A DNA stretch of 64,000 nt from Gigantopelta aegis (taxonomy: Eukaryota; Mollusca; Gastropoda; Neomphalida; Peltospiridae). The position numbers were made by a program, and so were the translations under genes. The notes beneath the pieces are model-generated. The model was not told the DNA's origin, searched no databases, and saw only the letters and a program-made list of their open reading frames with translations. Positions 1 through 12,835 of the stretch are shown piece by piece. Where the stretch lies: positions 2,461,540 through 2,525,539 of the forward strand of contig NC_054701.1 of NCBI RefSeq assembly GCF_016097555.1. Direction: 5' to 3'. Numbering within the stretch: position 1 is the stretch's first letter; the number at the start of each line of letters is the position of its first letter.

Positions 1-426
1 CACTAGATAGAGGTTCATGGAATCAACCACTATGCCAAATGATATCCTCGGGAGTGGCTGTCCTCCTGAAGACGAGGCACTAGATAGAGGTTCATGGAAT
101 CAACCACTATGCCAAATGATATCCTCGGGAGGGGCTGTCCTCCTGAAGACGAGGCACTAGATAGAGGTTCATGGAATCAACCACTATGCCAAATGATATC
201 CTCGGGAGTGGCTGTCATCCATAAGACGAGGCACTAGATAGAGGTTCATGGAATCAACCACTATGCCAAATGATATCCTCGGGAGTGGCTGTCCTCCTGA
301 AGACGAGGCACTAGATAGAGGTTCATGGAATCAACCACTATGCCAAATGATATCCTCGGGAGTGGCTGTCCTCCTGAAGACGAGGCACTAGATAGAGGTT
401 CATGGAATCAACCACTATGCCAAATG
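1..426. repeat. 77 bp tandem array, about 5.5 copies
   Basis: Units begin cactagatagaggttcatgg at 1, 78, 155, 232, 309 and 386 and are nearly identical. The array runs off the left edge. A short open frame through it is in-phase repeat, not a gene. Confidence 0.95.
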
Positions 427-514
427 CCTAGTCAACTCTGCATTGTACAGATATACGGCCTTGATCACGTCTTACGGATTTGTCGTTCAGATTTACAAGT
501 AATACTTGTTCAAC

Positions 515-1001
515 TTCCTGTGGCTAATGTCAGATGGTAGTAGTCGGTACACCGAGACCGATAAACTGTTCAACTTTCTACAACTAATGTCAGAGGGTAT
601 AGTTGTTACTCCGAGACCGATACATCGTGTTCAGTCTTCTACAACTAACTAATGTCAGATGGTATAGTTGTTACTCCGAGACCGATACATCGTGTTCAGT
701 GTTCTACAACTAACTAATGCCAGATGGTATAGTTGTTACACCAAGACCGATACATCGTGTTCAGTGTTATACAACTAACTAATGTCAGATGGTATAGTTG
801 TTACTCCGAGACCGATACATCGTATTCAGTGTTCTACAACTAACTAATGTCAGATGGTATAGTTGTTACTCCGAGACCGATACATCGTGTTCAGTGTTCT
901 ACAACTAACTAATGTCAGATGGTATAGTTGTTACACCGAGACAGATATATCGTGTGCAGTGTTTTACAACTAACTAATGTCAGATGGTAAAGTTGTTACT
1001 G
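515..1001. repeat. 65 bp tandem array, about 7 copies
   Basis: Units carry ctaatgtcagatggtatag and ccgagaccgatacatcgtg; the first two copies are shorter and more diverged. Confidence 0.93.
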
Positions 1002-1583
1002 TAAGTCGCAACACGATGACGCATCTTAATATTGCATTAGTAGTTGGCGTGTAATTCCCTGGCGAGAAGTCGTAATGCATATAATGAAGCCCAGCCTCCC
1101 CAACACAGACGGCAAAGTGAAGGTAGTCATTTAATCACGGAGCTGGTGGATCGGTGTGTTATTATCATCTCAACTTCGCCATTGTCAATGTTCTGTGCAT
1201 TATCGTCCAAACGTCCTGTCGGTGAAAGCGGAATGTAGCTCGCGTGTTTGGAGAGTCAATCTCAGGTGTCACAGGTCATAGGATCCACTATGTCAGCAGA
1301 CACATGGGGTAATTTCCCATTCCAACCTGAACCTGGTGACTGGCAAACCAGGCGAGGTGTCGGTGTATGTACATAATGAAGCAAGTTCAAACAACTGCTG
1401 CGGCGTCGGTGGCATAGCGAATACACCATCGACTTAAGATTGGTAGGTGGTGGGTTCGCATCTTGCTACCTGCCCCAAGTGGAAGAGCGAGTTTTAATGG
1501 TTTAATGGGGAGACGTACTGTAGTTATGTCGACTTCTCTCTCACAAACAAGTACCTGATAACCGAGGTGTGTGCCCAGGACAG
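1002..1583. other. No gene seen
   Basis: Unique-looking sequence with short chance open frames only; no splice-supported exon or known repeat was recognised. Confidence 0.5.
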
Positions 1584-1735
1584 AGTTCGACAAATCCACT
1601 AGCCCTCGAGCCCGTCTAGTAGATATTGGGTCCGGGCTAGTGGAGATTATCAAGTGTATTACTATAATAGATAGGGCACTAGCCAAAGCTTCTGTGAGGG
1701 CTAGTGACTTTCTCAAACATTTGTCGAACACTGGT
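1584..1735. mobile_element. Candidate short inverted-repeat element (MITE-like)
   Basis: The ends carry gttcgacaaat and its reverse complement atttgtcgaac, with cactagccct/agggctagtg just inside. The direct repeat ccaggacag flanks it at 1575-1583 and 1736-1744 (9 bp). No coding capacity. Family unassigned. Confidence 0.55.
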
Positions 1736-2277
1736 CCAGGACAGCGTGCCAGGACCTTAATTGGATAAAAACACGAAAATCGAATTAAAACGAAAACAAA
1801 TGATTAAAAAGACTAGTTTATGTGGTAATAATGTTTCGTTTTCATTAAACTTTGGTTAATCACTCACCATTTGCTTGACACAACAGTGTGGTTATCCAGA
1901 ACAATCCATTCCACTCCAGTGGTGGAGGAATATTTCCATCATGCTCACACACCATATAACCCGACGTAAACTGATGACTGGTAACCCAACAGCTGTTATT
2001 GGCGACATGGCATTATGCTATGATACACTGGTGACCCGCATACCGAACCCGAATGAGGTGGTTACCCAGAGATGGGTGTCAGAGAAATGGGTCCAGCTGA
2101 TACACCGAGTCAGATAGGTCATCGTGTTCGACAAGCCCGGTTTAGACGGCATTCATGTTGGCCGATTGATTTGTAAAGTGGTGCGTTAATCGTAAAACCA
2201 CCTGTCATTCACCGGGGCCGTATAAATAGATCGTTTCTATCAACACGTGCGTGCATTTAAATAGCTTCACTTTAAGA

Positions 2278-2472
2278 CGGATACCTCAGGGAGACTCGAC
2301 GGGTGAGCCCAGTACAGGCGTGTTTGAACGTTAGTAAGCACGTCTACCATAGCTGATTGATTATGTCAGGGGCGGATATCTCAGGGAGACTCGACGGGCG
2401 AGCCCAGTACAGGCGTGTTTGAACGTTAGTAAACACGTCAACCATAGTTGATTGATTATGTCAGGGGCGGAT
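2278..2472. repeat. 95 bp direct duplication (two copies)
   Basis: Copies starting cggatacctcagggagactc (2278) and cggatatctcagggagactc (2373) differ at only a few bases and end gattatgtcaggggcgg. Confidence 0.9.
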
Positions 2473-2915
2473 ACAGGATTTTGTAAAGGGGAGATGACAA
2501 ATTCTAAAAAGGGCAAATTGAGTTTGTGGAAGGCAATTGGAGGTATCAAAGGGACGAGATCGTTTTGGGGGTTTGCTGCTCGGAAAATGTTGAAATAAAG
2601 GTGGTCAGAGATGCATCTTCAGGGAAATATAGTGCTGTATATCGTGGATGATGAATTTGAAAAAACAACAAATCATTAAAAAGGTCACTTCAAACGGACA
2701 GGGTGGTCATGGGATATCTGTGACCCCCTCTGGATCCGCCAGTGTGTATCACTTGGCGATTCCTTCGCCTGCTGCGCTGAACGATTGTGTTTACTCCACC
2801 AAAATAACACGCTTCATTACAGCCATTAGCACACGGCGTACTGCTTGCATATTACACGAGTATGCTTTGAATGGAAGCCTGGTTATTACGAACGATACAC
2901 CGCCCAGCATGTCCG

Positions 2916-3183
2916 TGCAAAACACTGATTATTACTGAAACTTACTGTTACAATGCAAAACACTGATTATTACTGAAACTTACTGTTACATTGCAAAACA
3001 CTGATTATTACTGAAACTTACTGTTACAATGCCAAACACTAATTATTACTGAAACTTACTGTTACAATGCCAAACACTGATTATTACTGAAACTTACTGT
3101 TACATTGCAAAACACTGATTATTACTGAAACGTACTGTTACAATGCAAAACACTGATTATTACTGAAACGTACTGTTACAATG
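2916..3183. repeat. 38 bp tandem array, 7 copies
   Basis: The unit contains tgcaaaacactgattattac then tgaaacttactgttacaa. Confidence 0.95.
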
Positions 3184-4175
3184 CCTCTAGCCATGCGTTT
3201 CATTCAAGGCGCGACCCTAGTTTCAACCCGTAAAAATAGACACTAAGTTTAGTTCATCTACAAACTTGTATCTCATTTGGATAAAGTTACAACAGAGTGA
3301 AAGAAGAGTCTGTGAACTCAATAACCGTTACTTCTCAGACGCACGTGTGCTTTTTTAATATTAAAAAAAAAGCATTTTGTGAATACTTAAAACACCAGGA
3401 TGACCAGAAACACTTCGGTTGTACGGAAATGAATAATCTAAACAATAAAATATAAGTAATATTTGATTTTAGTGATCATAAACGGCTCTAATAGTTTAAA
3501 ATATGCTGAAGTGTTTAACAGTAGGGTCCGTCCCCTTAACCAATCACGTTGTTTGGAACGCACCACGGCGAGGCATATATTTGTGTGGCAATGTGTTAAT
3601 TCCTAATAAAGTAAAAATCTTACACAACAATTTACACCGAGGTGGAGGTAGGGCTCCAAATACCCGGAATTCACGACATTAGTATGACTGGTGGATCTAA
3701 AAGGCTTACACATCCAAACTGTTTATATTTACCCTGAAGATAGTTAATACTGGGGGGGGGGGGGGGGGGGGGGATGCCCCTCATCTTTAAATAACCATAT
3801 CGTTATAACTGTATGTGTGAATGAACGCGTTGCGAATTAATTAAATGTTCACATTCTATTCAGCATAACACGGCTTGGGAATAAAACAGCTAACAAAGCA
3901 CATGTGTGTACGGGTACACATGATCGATTCGTACAGTATGCACGATCTGTTGACACGTCACAGGTGTAGACACATTTCGTCACTCTGTTGTGCAGCTGAA
4001 GTTATTTTGTTGTGGTACTCCTGTAGAAGTATCCATGTATTTACATTTAACAACTGTTTTACCATTCTGTTAAGGGCCGTATCTAGAGGGTGGTGGCCAG
4101 GGGAGCAGTAATCCCCTTGAACGCATACGACAAAGTATCACCAGAACAGAACAGAAAAGTATATGTGAGAACACA
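3184..4175. other. Gene-free stretch with a 22 bp poly-G run
   Basis: Only a long G run near 3752-3774 stands out. No exon or repeat family recognised. Confidence 0.5.
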
Positions 4176-4295
4176 TTATTGATTTTTCTGACTTGTCTAT
4201 CAAAGCAAAACACTTCAATCAACGACTCAATAAAAATATTATGTGACAAGTTATTGATTTTCTGACTTGTCTATCAAAGCAAAACACTTCAATCA
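4176..4295. repeat. Imperfect direct duplication, about 75 bp apart
   Basis: Two copies of ttattgattttctgacttg followed by tctatcaaagcaaaacactt. Confidence 0.85.
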
Positions 4296-5287
4296 TTTAG
4301 TGAACATTCTTTTCATTCTTTATTGACTTTGAGCTATATCAAAAAATATATATAAATATATAAATACATAAAGACACGAATACACAGGTGAACAATGGTG
4401 TCACATAATCAAATAATGTAAAATGGAAAGTAAGTAAATAATAAATAAATAAATAAATAAATAATAATTTTTATAATAAATAAATACGATAACTACATTG
4501 TATAGTTTCTTAACTGGGTAGCTTGATACAGATAATTTCCTAAATTGCGTAACTGCTTAATCTTATTAATAGAAAATAGTTGAATAAATTTGTGAACAGA
4601 TGGGGTTTTGCAGTAGTAGGGTTTAATATATGACCTTCTTAATTCACAATAAAATGGAACAAAGCGAAACACTTAAATAATTTATGCAGATTACATGACA
4701 TTTGTGGATCACTGATGTGTTCTATCTTTACATATAACTGAGGCGTGTTCGGTGATGATCAATAATGAATTCTTCCAATCGTAAGCTGTGTTTCTCTTCT
4801 GGTCTGTCTTACAATGACCATTGTTTCACTGTGGTTGTTGTTTTTTCTACCGAACAGCCTAATCGTTAAGATCGATATTTGCAGCAAAGATTAACAATAA
4901 CTTCTACTTGAATACAAAGCTTGGCGTCTGGAACTTACTATCCGCAACGTGTACACCGGGGACAAAAATCAATCTACCAGCATTGATCGAGTTGCAAACA
5001 GTGGTCCAGGCTTAAACAGTTCCAGTTGCCTTGAGATGTTGAAGGAATGTTCCAGAATGGTCACATATAGTAGCATCAATTGTATTAAATGTTAACAGCA
5101 AAACACTTATTTTCTTCAAGGTCGTATCTCGGCATAAGACAGAGTAAAACAAGATTCTGACTGCCACTGTCAGATGTTTCGTCTGTAAGAAAACTTCCAT
5201 TCCACAGAACAAATTCCTGTATTCTTGAAGTAAAATTTTTCATGAAAAGTGAAAGTAAATGTAACACTTGTTAATGCATTTTTTCAC
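4296..5287. other. AT-rich sequence with a TAAA microsatellite, no gene
   Basis: An (aaat)n-like tract lies at about 4430-4485; nothing else is supported. Confidence 0.5.
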
Positions 5288-5720
5288 AACGTATAAGTTT
5301 TGTGTTACGCTAAGTAAGTATATCATCACGGTGATGTACCAACGTATAAGTTTTGTGTTACGCTAAGTAAGTATATCATCACGGTGATGTACCAACGTAT
5401 AAGTTTTGTGTTACGCTAAGTAAGTATATCATCACGGTGATGTAGTTTTGTGTTACGCTAAGTAAGTATATCATCACGGTGATGTACCAACGTATAAGTT
5501 TTGTGTTACGCTAAGTAAGTATATCATCACGGTGATGTAGTTTTGTGTTACGCTAAGTAAGTATATCATCACGGTGATGTAGTTTTGTGTTACGCTAAGT
5601 AAGTATATCATCACGGTGATGTACCAACGTATAAGTTTTGTGTTACGCTAAGTAAGTATATCATCACGGTGATGTAGTTTTGTGTTACGCTAAGTAAGTA
5701 TATCATCACGGTGATGTAGC
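5288..5720. repeat. Composite minisatellite with long (about 54 bp) and short (42 bp) units, 9 copies
   Basis: All units share gttttgtgttacgctaagta and the near-palindrome atcatcacggtgatgt. Long units add ccaacgtataa. Long and short units are interspersed (L L L S L S S L S). Confidence 0.92.
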
Positions 5721-7400
5721 AAATGTTTGGATCAAATGAAACAATTACAATGAACAACTATACGACCCATTCAAATCATTCGTTAGAATCGCAAATATCA
5801 TTGTTAATAACATCAACAACAAACAAACAAACAAAAGACAAACAAAAATGATTATTTTGAAGTGAATATATAGGACTTTGTATTTGAAAAACAAAATAAG
5901 TGAACTGGTCTGACTCCCTTGGTTTACGTGCATGCTTCGGCAGAAGACTTTGAAACCTAGATAATTATATTCTAATATTTTATGCATCTGCATTTTATAA
6001 ATAAAATTCATCATGACAAATGCAGGTATGTGCTTATTAAATAAATAACTTTTAAAAAAACCTCCGTACACCCGCCCGATATCCTTTGTACGTTGTAAGA
6101 GGACTGTCACTCCTAAGACAGGCTTTACAAATTTATAACTGCACAAAGCAGAGGTCATTAAAACAGTTGATGAGACACGTGCTCTCCGTTAATACATTCC
6201 AGCAGACCCATAACTAGCCTCGTTGTCTCTCAGTAAGGTTTATTTCAGAAATGATCAAAAAGCAGTGTCGCTTAAAGGCACCAGTGTATTTTGTTTCATC
6301 ATTTTGGTAGAAATATTTTACATACATACGAAGCTACATATATTCTGTGGTCAGCAAATATTGGAGAATATTTCCGACCCTCCATGCTACATGTTATAAA
6401 TGAAATCCATTTTGTTGACCGAACCTTTAGTACATTGAGACGTTGTACCCGTTGTCCAACCGTTTCGATTTACAAGGATTAGTCATAGAAATCTACACAC
6501 TGCCTTGTATTTCTCAAATAAAGGATGTTATTTTATATTGCCGGAAACGCATGTAAAACCTGAAAAGCGAACTCCATTCTGACCACACAAGTACAGCATT
6601 AACCGTACACATAAATGACAAAACCAGAAAATCCAATTTGATTTCTATAATCGCATTTCAGAGTGGCCACTCATGTATTTTCGCCTGCATGTTCTTCTCC
6701 GTTATGATTCCATTCAACTGCATAGTGTTAAGAGAACCGCGTGCATGAACGTACAATACCTCCTGGATCAATTCCACGTATTAAACCAGCTGTGGTCAGG
6801 TGGGTGTTACAAACAGTGATTTATATCAGTTTACGGGTGGGAAATATTCCCGTTATAACATTAAAAAGAGGAAACCTTCATTGCTAATTATAAAAAAAAT
6901 CAGTAAATTGTTTTTTTGAATGTGATGACGTTTACGGCTATTGCGAAAGAAGAATGTACACCTGTAATTTCACCAAAACAAACCCCCATTTACAAAAGAT
7001 AATTATGTTTACGATATATCTAGACAGTCCACTTAGGGTAGGTCATCTAGAAATATTTTAGTAGGCCTATCAATAATAGTATACCTTTATTCTACATTTA
7101 ATAATGATAATTGTATTTTAATATTTTATGTTACAGTTATCTGAGGAATTATTTCAACATTTGTCCCTATAATATAGCTGGTAGCAAAGCTAATGTGAAT
7201 AAACGATGTTTGTAGATTCGGGCACTTTCGTTTTATTCGGGCAAAAATCACCAACCCTCCCCTCCCGACCCATTACAAAAATGGAAGCTCTTACGCTTAT
7301 GCTAAATTAAAATCTTGGCACTATGAGATTTCGCGTTTGGTTCGTTCTGTTTTTAAATCCGGTCCGATACGAACAGTCCTGAGCAAGGCTGACGACTCCC
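5721..7400. other. Gene-free AT-rich stretch
   Basis: A 137-codon minus-strand open frame at 5745-6158 is AT-rich, has no recognised domain and is not called. Confidence 0.5.
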
Positions 7401-7404
7401 GTTC

Positions 7405-7710
7405 GTAAACGGATCCGTTTATCGCTTCCGTTATTGGCGATTTTGAGCCAGTGGTTTTTAACGAAGTCTCAAACACGTCCATAAACGGTCCGTTTATCGC
7501 TTCCGTTGTTGGCGATTTTGAGCCAGTGGTTTTTAACGAAGTCTCACACACGTCCGTAAACGGTCCGTTTATCGCTTCCGTTGTTGGCGATTTTGAGCCA
7601 GTGGTTTTTAACGAAGGCTCACACACGTCCGTAAACGGTCCGTTTATCGCTTCCGTTGTTGGCGATTTCGAGCCAGTGGTTTTTAACGAAGTCTCACACA
7701 CGTCCGTAAC
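7405..7710. repeat. 75 bp tandem array, 4 copies
   Basis: The unit contains ggtccgtttatcgcttccgt and gagccagtggtttttaacg. Because 75 is a multiple of three, both strands stay open (25-residue peptide repeats), which explains the open frames there. Confidence 0.93.
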
Positions 7711-8176
7711 GTTTAATGTCGGATTCGATTATCAGTGATAATATCACCCGTTTCGTACAGTGCTCGAAACCATTTAAGCAACCGCAGCAAATGTGGCGAC
7801 AGTCACCGTGCTGGCTCGGAATAATCAAGCGATAACCTGGTTTGTGACACTTGTTAACTTAAACCTTTATAGACAGCTTTATCGGGCCTGGTCAGATGGG
7901 TCAGACAAAAGGGTTCAAGTAGGGGTTTTTTGCAAACACATACAAACATGGACGCGCTATCCTTGCAATTCAGATTGTATTTGTACAAGAAAAGGTCCAA
8001 GCAACGTTTACAGCAAAGCCCAGAAGACCTTTTCAAATCCAAAAGATATAAACACGAAAACGCTATTCCTGCAGCTGAGATTGTATTTGTGTAAAGAAGA
8101 GACTTAAATATCATTTGCTGTGAAGCCAGGAACACTCCAGCGTTTGAAATTAGCCAGTCGTGTGCACTGTGTAAAC

Positions 8177-8460
8177 CGTCGCCTAGAGCACAGCCCAGTG
8201 GTAAAGGGCTCGCATGATGCGTGGTGGGTCTAGGATCGATCCCCGTGGGTAGACGCATTGGGCTATTTCTCGTACTAGCCAGTGCATCACGACTGATATA
8301 TCGAAGGCCATGGTATATGCTATCCTGTCTGTCGGATGGTGCTACTAATGGAAAAATGTAGCGGGTTTCCTCTCTAAGATACGTCAGAATTACTAAATAT
8401 TTCAATCCAATAGCCAGTGATTAATAAATCAATGTGCTCTGGTGGTGTCGTTAGAAACAA
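8177..8460 (+). mobile_element. SINE, head type 1 / tail type A
   Basis: The tRNA-like head has gcccagtggtaaagggctcg (A box) and ggtctaggatcgatcccc (B box). The shared core (tggtatatgctatcctgtct) follows, and the tail reads aatgtgctctggtggtgtcg. Confidence 0.85.
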
Positions 8461-8801
8461 CAGATTAAGTGAGACTGTGTTAGGTGATTTAGAAGGATAG
8501 TAAACTGGTTTACAATGTTAATAAACATACATTTTATTTTTGCCAAAAAATATACATTTTGTAGACATACATACATATTTATATATAAAATAGTATAATG
8601 TGCACACTGCGGGGAATGGTATGTAGCATCGGGTTACAACCGATAAAATTCTATAGTAAATGGGTAATGCATGCATAGCAATAATATACAATAATAACAT
8701 ATGTCATGTATCAATGTTGTCTGTTTTATGCGTGGTAGCAGTTTTCAAATACTTACACAATTTAATTAGCTGTTTTGAATTGTCGCTGGACAGTAGTTGC
8801 G

Positions 8802-9718
8802 TTAATTTAAATGTTGATGGTTTTTGTAATAAAAAGGTTTAATATATTTATCTCTTATGTTACTGAAGAAAGGACACACTAGAACAAAGTGATATTCGTC
8901 TTCTACAACATTCATATTGCATAGACGACAAATTCTATTATTCCTGTCAATATTGTGGTATCTGCCCGTTTCTATAAAGAGATTATGGGAAGATAATCTA
9001 TATTTACTCAAAATATGTTTGTATTTCAAGGCAATAGGTTTCTGAAGATAAGGTTGTAAGCAATAATTATTAACAACGAATTTGTATAACAGACATTTTG
9101 GAGAATTGCTGAATACAGCATACATAGATTGGATAAATTGATCAGTCATTCTCTGTTTGAATAGTGATATAAATTTATTGCGATTTTCTACATTTTGATT
9201 ATACCATATGTGACCAAAACCATTAGTGAGAAGCAGGTCTCTTATTTGACTAACCCAGTTAACAGAACGTGGTTTTCTTACGCACTCGTCATATAGGGTG
9301 TTATAACACTCTTTCAAAATACAGTTATCTGTATTCAACAAATTTATCCAATATTTAACCATACGGATGTTCCTACTTATGTACAAAGGTGATCTACCTA
9401 ATTCAAAATAGACCATATATTAGTAGTGCTCCTTTTCACGCCTAAATTACGTTTACAGAATTGTAAATGTAGGATCTCGTGACTATTTACTTTGTTAAAA
9501 CCCCAAACTTCACAGCCATAATTTAAAATACTACTAACATATGAATCAAACAGTGATAGTAATGTTTCTGCATTTAAGAAATAGTTACTAGTTTTACCTA
9601 ATAGAGCAGCCATAGCTTTTCTACCTTGGTTGCATATTATCTTCTGAGCGGTATTAAATTTTCCATTATAATGAAGACAGACCCCAAGATAGTTAAAACT
9701 GTCAACAACAGTAAGACG
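8802..9718 (-). pseudogene. LINE (non-LTR retrotransposon) 3' fragment: end of reverse transcriptase and C-terminal zinc knuckle
   Basis: The upstream part reads VDSFNYLGVCLHYNGKF, then LFDSYVSSILNYGCEVWGF, the usual end of a LINE reverse transcriptase. The second part, in a frame shifted by one base near 9410, runs YFELGRSPLYI to HILSKYRLSSHNLFIETGRY and the Cys/His block NRICRLCN...EDEYHFVLVCPFF, then a stop at 8802. The clade was not assigned. The 5' part is missing, cut off where a SINE begins at about 9719. The same family appears at 16.5-18.4 kb. Confidence 0.85.
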
Positions 9719-9957
9719 GGTGCGGGATGTAGCTCGTTGGTAGAGCGCTCGCCCGCCTGAGGTGACTCGTCGAGTTTGATCTCGTCCCAACCATATCTCT
9801 ATCACTACCATACCAAATGTCGTGCTATGTGCTTTCCTGTTTGTGGAAACGCGCATATTACACACTCCTTGTTGCTATTCCGTAGGACTATTATATTCGG
9901 CGGCAGCGGGTTTCCTTCCTTACTATCTCGACCATATATCGAAATAACCATGTTTCT
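9719..9957 (+). mobile_element. SINE with a variant tRNA-like head, inserted in LINE
   Basis: The head gggatgtagctcgttggtag has an A-box-like start and the B-box-like gtttgatctcgtccc. The core is recognisable (tatgtgctttcctgtttgtg, gcagcgggtttccttcc). It begins where the LINE reverse transcriptase reading stops. Confidence 0.75.
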
Positions 9958-10004
9958 TTGTTTTGTTTAACGACACCACTAAATCATACTGGTTTATTAA
10001 TAAT
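9955..10004 (-). mobile_element. SINE tail fragment (type A)
   Basis: tttgttttgtttaacgacac followed by cactaaatcat is the type A tail alone, truncated where the next SINE's target duplication starts. Confidence 0.65.
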
Positions 10005-10017
10005 CACTATATATTAG

Positions 10018-10413
10018 TAAAGTTTGTTTTATTTAACGACGCCGCTAGAGCACATTGATTTTTTATCTTATCATCGGCTATTGGACGTCAAACATATGGT
10101 CATTCTGACACTGTTTTTTTTAGAGGAAACCCGCTGTCGCCACATAGGCTACTCTTTTTACGACAGGCAGCAAGGGATCTTTTATTTGCGCTTCCCACAG
10201 GCAGGATAGCACAAACCATGGCCTTTGTTGAACCAGTTATGGATCACTGATCGGTGCAAGTGGTTTACACCTACCCACTGAGCCTTGCGGAGCACTCACT
10301 CAGGGTTTGGAGTCGGTATCTCGATTAAAAATCCCATGCCTCGACTGGGATCCGAACCCAGTACCTACCAGCCTGTAGACCGATGGCCTGCCACGACGCC
10401 ACCGAGGCCGGTC
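10018..10413 (-). mobile_element. SINE, head type 2 / tail type A, with target duplication
   Basis: Flanked by the 13 bp direct repeat cactatatattag (10005-10017 and 10414-10426). On the minus strand the head has B-box-like gggttcggatccc and the motif ggcctcggtggcgtcgtgg. The tail contains cgccgctagagcacattgat (type A). Confidence 0.9.
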
Positions 10414-10934
10414 CACTATATATTAGATACGCCAAATAGCATAGTTCATGAATCAAAATGTAACGATGTGACGTTAAAGAGTATTGCCTTTCTTGAGATA
10501 AATCACAGATTTATACACTTTAATTTAAATTTTAATCTATTTTGGACGATTTGGTAGAATAGTAAAATGTCCTCATAACACAGGTGGCTGGTTAAAAGAG
10601 GTGGTTGTTTGAGTGTAATACACATTCTGCAAAATAAAATATTGATCCATATAGCATTATATTACTTTGTATTTTACTACTGAATTGGCCATAATAAAAA
10701 TCTAAGCGATGCCATAAAATATTAAGCGCTGGTGTGGCGGCGGATCTGAATAGAATATTTAATATTCTATTCGAGTGTGAAATTCGTTTCAATATATTCA
10801 TGTATTCAGGTATGCTCAAACTGGACTCCACCCTGAACCTCGTGTCATACTTTCACATTCAGACTGACTGACTGACTGACGGGTGGATGCCTTCAGGTAG
10901 TTCCCAGCAGCTGGCTATCAATAAATGTCAGACG

Positions 10935-11490
10935 CTGTAAATAAATCAATTGAGCACATCAGTGATTTGTAGCCGGCTTTTACAGCAGCTAATGGCTATG
11001 GGATGTTTGATGTTAAGTCAATCGATTTACCGGCTTACCATTCCGACAGTGCACATTTTGTGATTTTACTAAAATGTAAATAAATCAATTGAGCACATCA
11101 GTGATTTGTAGCCGGGTTTTACAGCAGCTAATGGCTATGGGATGTTTGATGTTAAGTCAATCGATTTACCGGCTTACCATTCCGACAGTGCACATTTTGT
11201 GATTTTACTAAAATGTAAATAAATCAATTGAGGACATCAGTGATTTGTAGCCGGGTTTTACAGCAGCTAATGGCTATGGGATGTTTGATGTTAAGTCAAT
11301 CGATTTACCGGCTTACCATTCCGACAGTGCACATTTTGTGATTTTACTCAAATGTAAATAAATCAATTGAGCACATCAGTGATTTGTAGCCGGGTTTTAC
11401 AGCAGCTAATGGCTATGGGATGTTTGATGTTAAGTCAATCGATTTACCGGCTTACCATTCCGACAGTGCACATTTTGTGATTTTACTAAA
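10935..11490. repeat. 139 bp tandem array, 4 copies
   Basis: Units start gtaaataaatcaattgagca and end gtgcacattttgtgatttta; copies are over 97% alike by eye. Confidence 0.95.
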
Positions 11491-11690
11491 TTACAAAAAT
11501 AATTATGAGTTCAGGTTTTAAATGGTGATCGACAGCAAATCCAATGTGTTTTTGCTCGTCTTGAATTTTTTAGTAATTACAAATGCATTTTATGCGAAAT
11601 AGAAAAAAGTATATATACGTGTCGTAGCTTCCATAATGACTGGAGACTGCCATAGAAAGTCCAAAGACTGCACACATTGCATGCACCAGT

Positions 11691-11870
11691 TCAGACTTCA
11701 CTAACAGTTTAGATTTCAGACTTCACTAACAGTTTGGATTTCAGATGTTACTAATAGTCTAGATTTTTGACTCCACTAATCGTCTAGATTTCAAACTTCA
11801 CTAATCTTACAGATTTCAGACTTCATTAATACATTCGATTTTACACTTTACTGAATTTGGGAAGCACTGG
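11691..11870. repeat. Degenerate about 30 bp tandem repeat, about 6 copies
   Basis: Variants of cagacttcactaacagttta with gattt follow each other with substitutions and small indels. This is an old array. Confidence 0.75.
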
Positions 11871-12154
11871 CACAAATTTAAATCTCAGTATTATAGGTTC
11901 ATCAATGTAAACATTACATTATATTTTATTCTATTATTGCGTTTTATAATGTACTTATTAGAGCTGTGTATGAAAAAAACTATAAAGAATGCTACAAATA
12001 AACGCACACACGCACACGCACGTAATCAACATAAACGTGCAGATGTATATAAAAAAAACCCACACAAAAACTTTAATTAGTCACACATACAGTATTAAAA
12101 CAAATACAATATAATATAAACTTTGCTTTGTGCCCTCGATCTCAGTCAGCGCGC

Positions 12155-12300
12155 ACCCCCCCCCCCCCAACAACACAAACACACCCAACACACACACACA
12201 CGCACACTACACACCCACACCCCCAACACGCACACTATACACACACACACACACCCAACACACGCACACTACACACACACACACACACACACACACAATG
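12155..12300. repeat. Poly-C run and (CA)n microsatellite
   Basis: A C run and ACACAC-rich sequence; the three overlapping His/Thr open frames here are microsatellite translation. Confidence 0.95.
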
Positions 12301-12639
12301 TCTACTTGGTTCCGCCTTGCCTGTATATATATACTTTTTATTTTGATTTTTTTCGTAATGAGTCGCATGTAAAATTTTGTGTTAATTAACAATTACAATT
12401 AACTTACCTACTAATCACTGCAACGTAGACGGATTCCACCACTAGAAACCAGTCGCACAACCTACAGACGCAGCCGAGCTGTGAGGACTAAACCAAGGCC
12501 TCTGTGTCGTCAACGTGCGGCTGTCCTCTGCGACAAACTGTCAATCATAACTATAATTGTCAGACGTCGCATTCCTGAAGGCGGGAAAACACAACGAGGC
12601 AGACGATGCGACATGGAGCTCCAGCCCATGACGGCAGAC

Positions 12640-12835
12640 GTAAAGATTACACCACAGACGTAAAGACTACGTAAAGACTACACCACAGACGGAAAGACTA
12701 AACAACAGACGTAAAAACTACACCACAGACGGAAAGAACTACACTGCAGACGTAAAGATCCTACACTACACCGCAAACGTAAAGAATTGTACACCGCAGA
12801 CGTAGATAAGCAAACAGCAGACGATAAAGCTACGC
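12640..12835. repeat. Degenerate 20-23 bp repeat (cacagacgtaaagactac)
   Basis: About eight decayed copies of (c)agacgtaaagacta(ca)c, spacing irregular. Confidence 0.7.

Noticed and set aside
5745-6158. 137-codon minus-strand frame
   Set aside because: AT-rich, hydrophobic by base composition, no recognisable domain, no splice or start support.
12123-12392. Several overlapping frames rich in His and Thr
   Set aside because: Translation of a (CA)n microsatellite.
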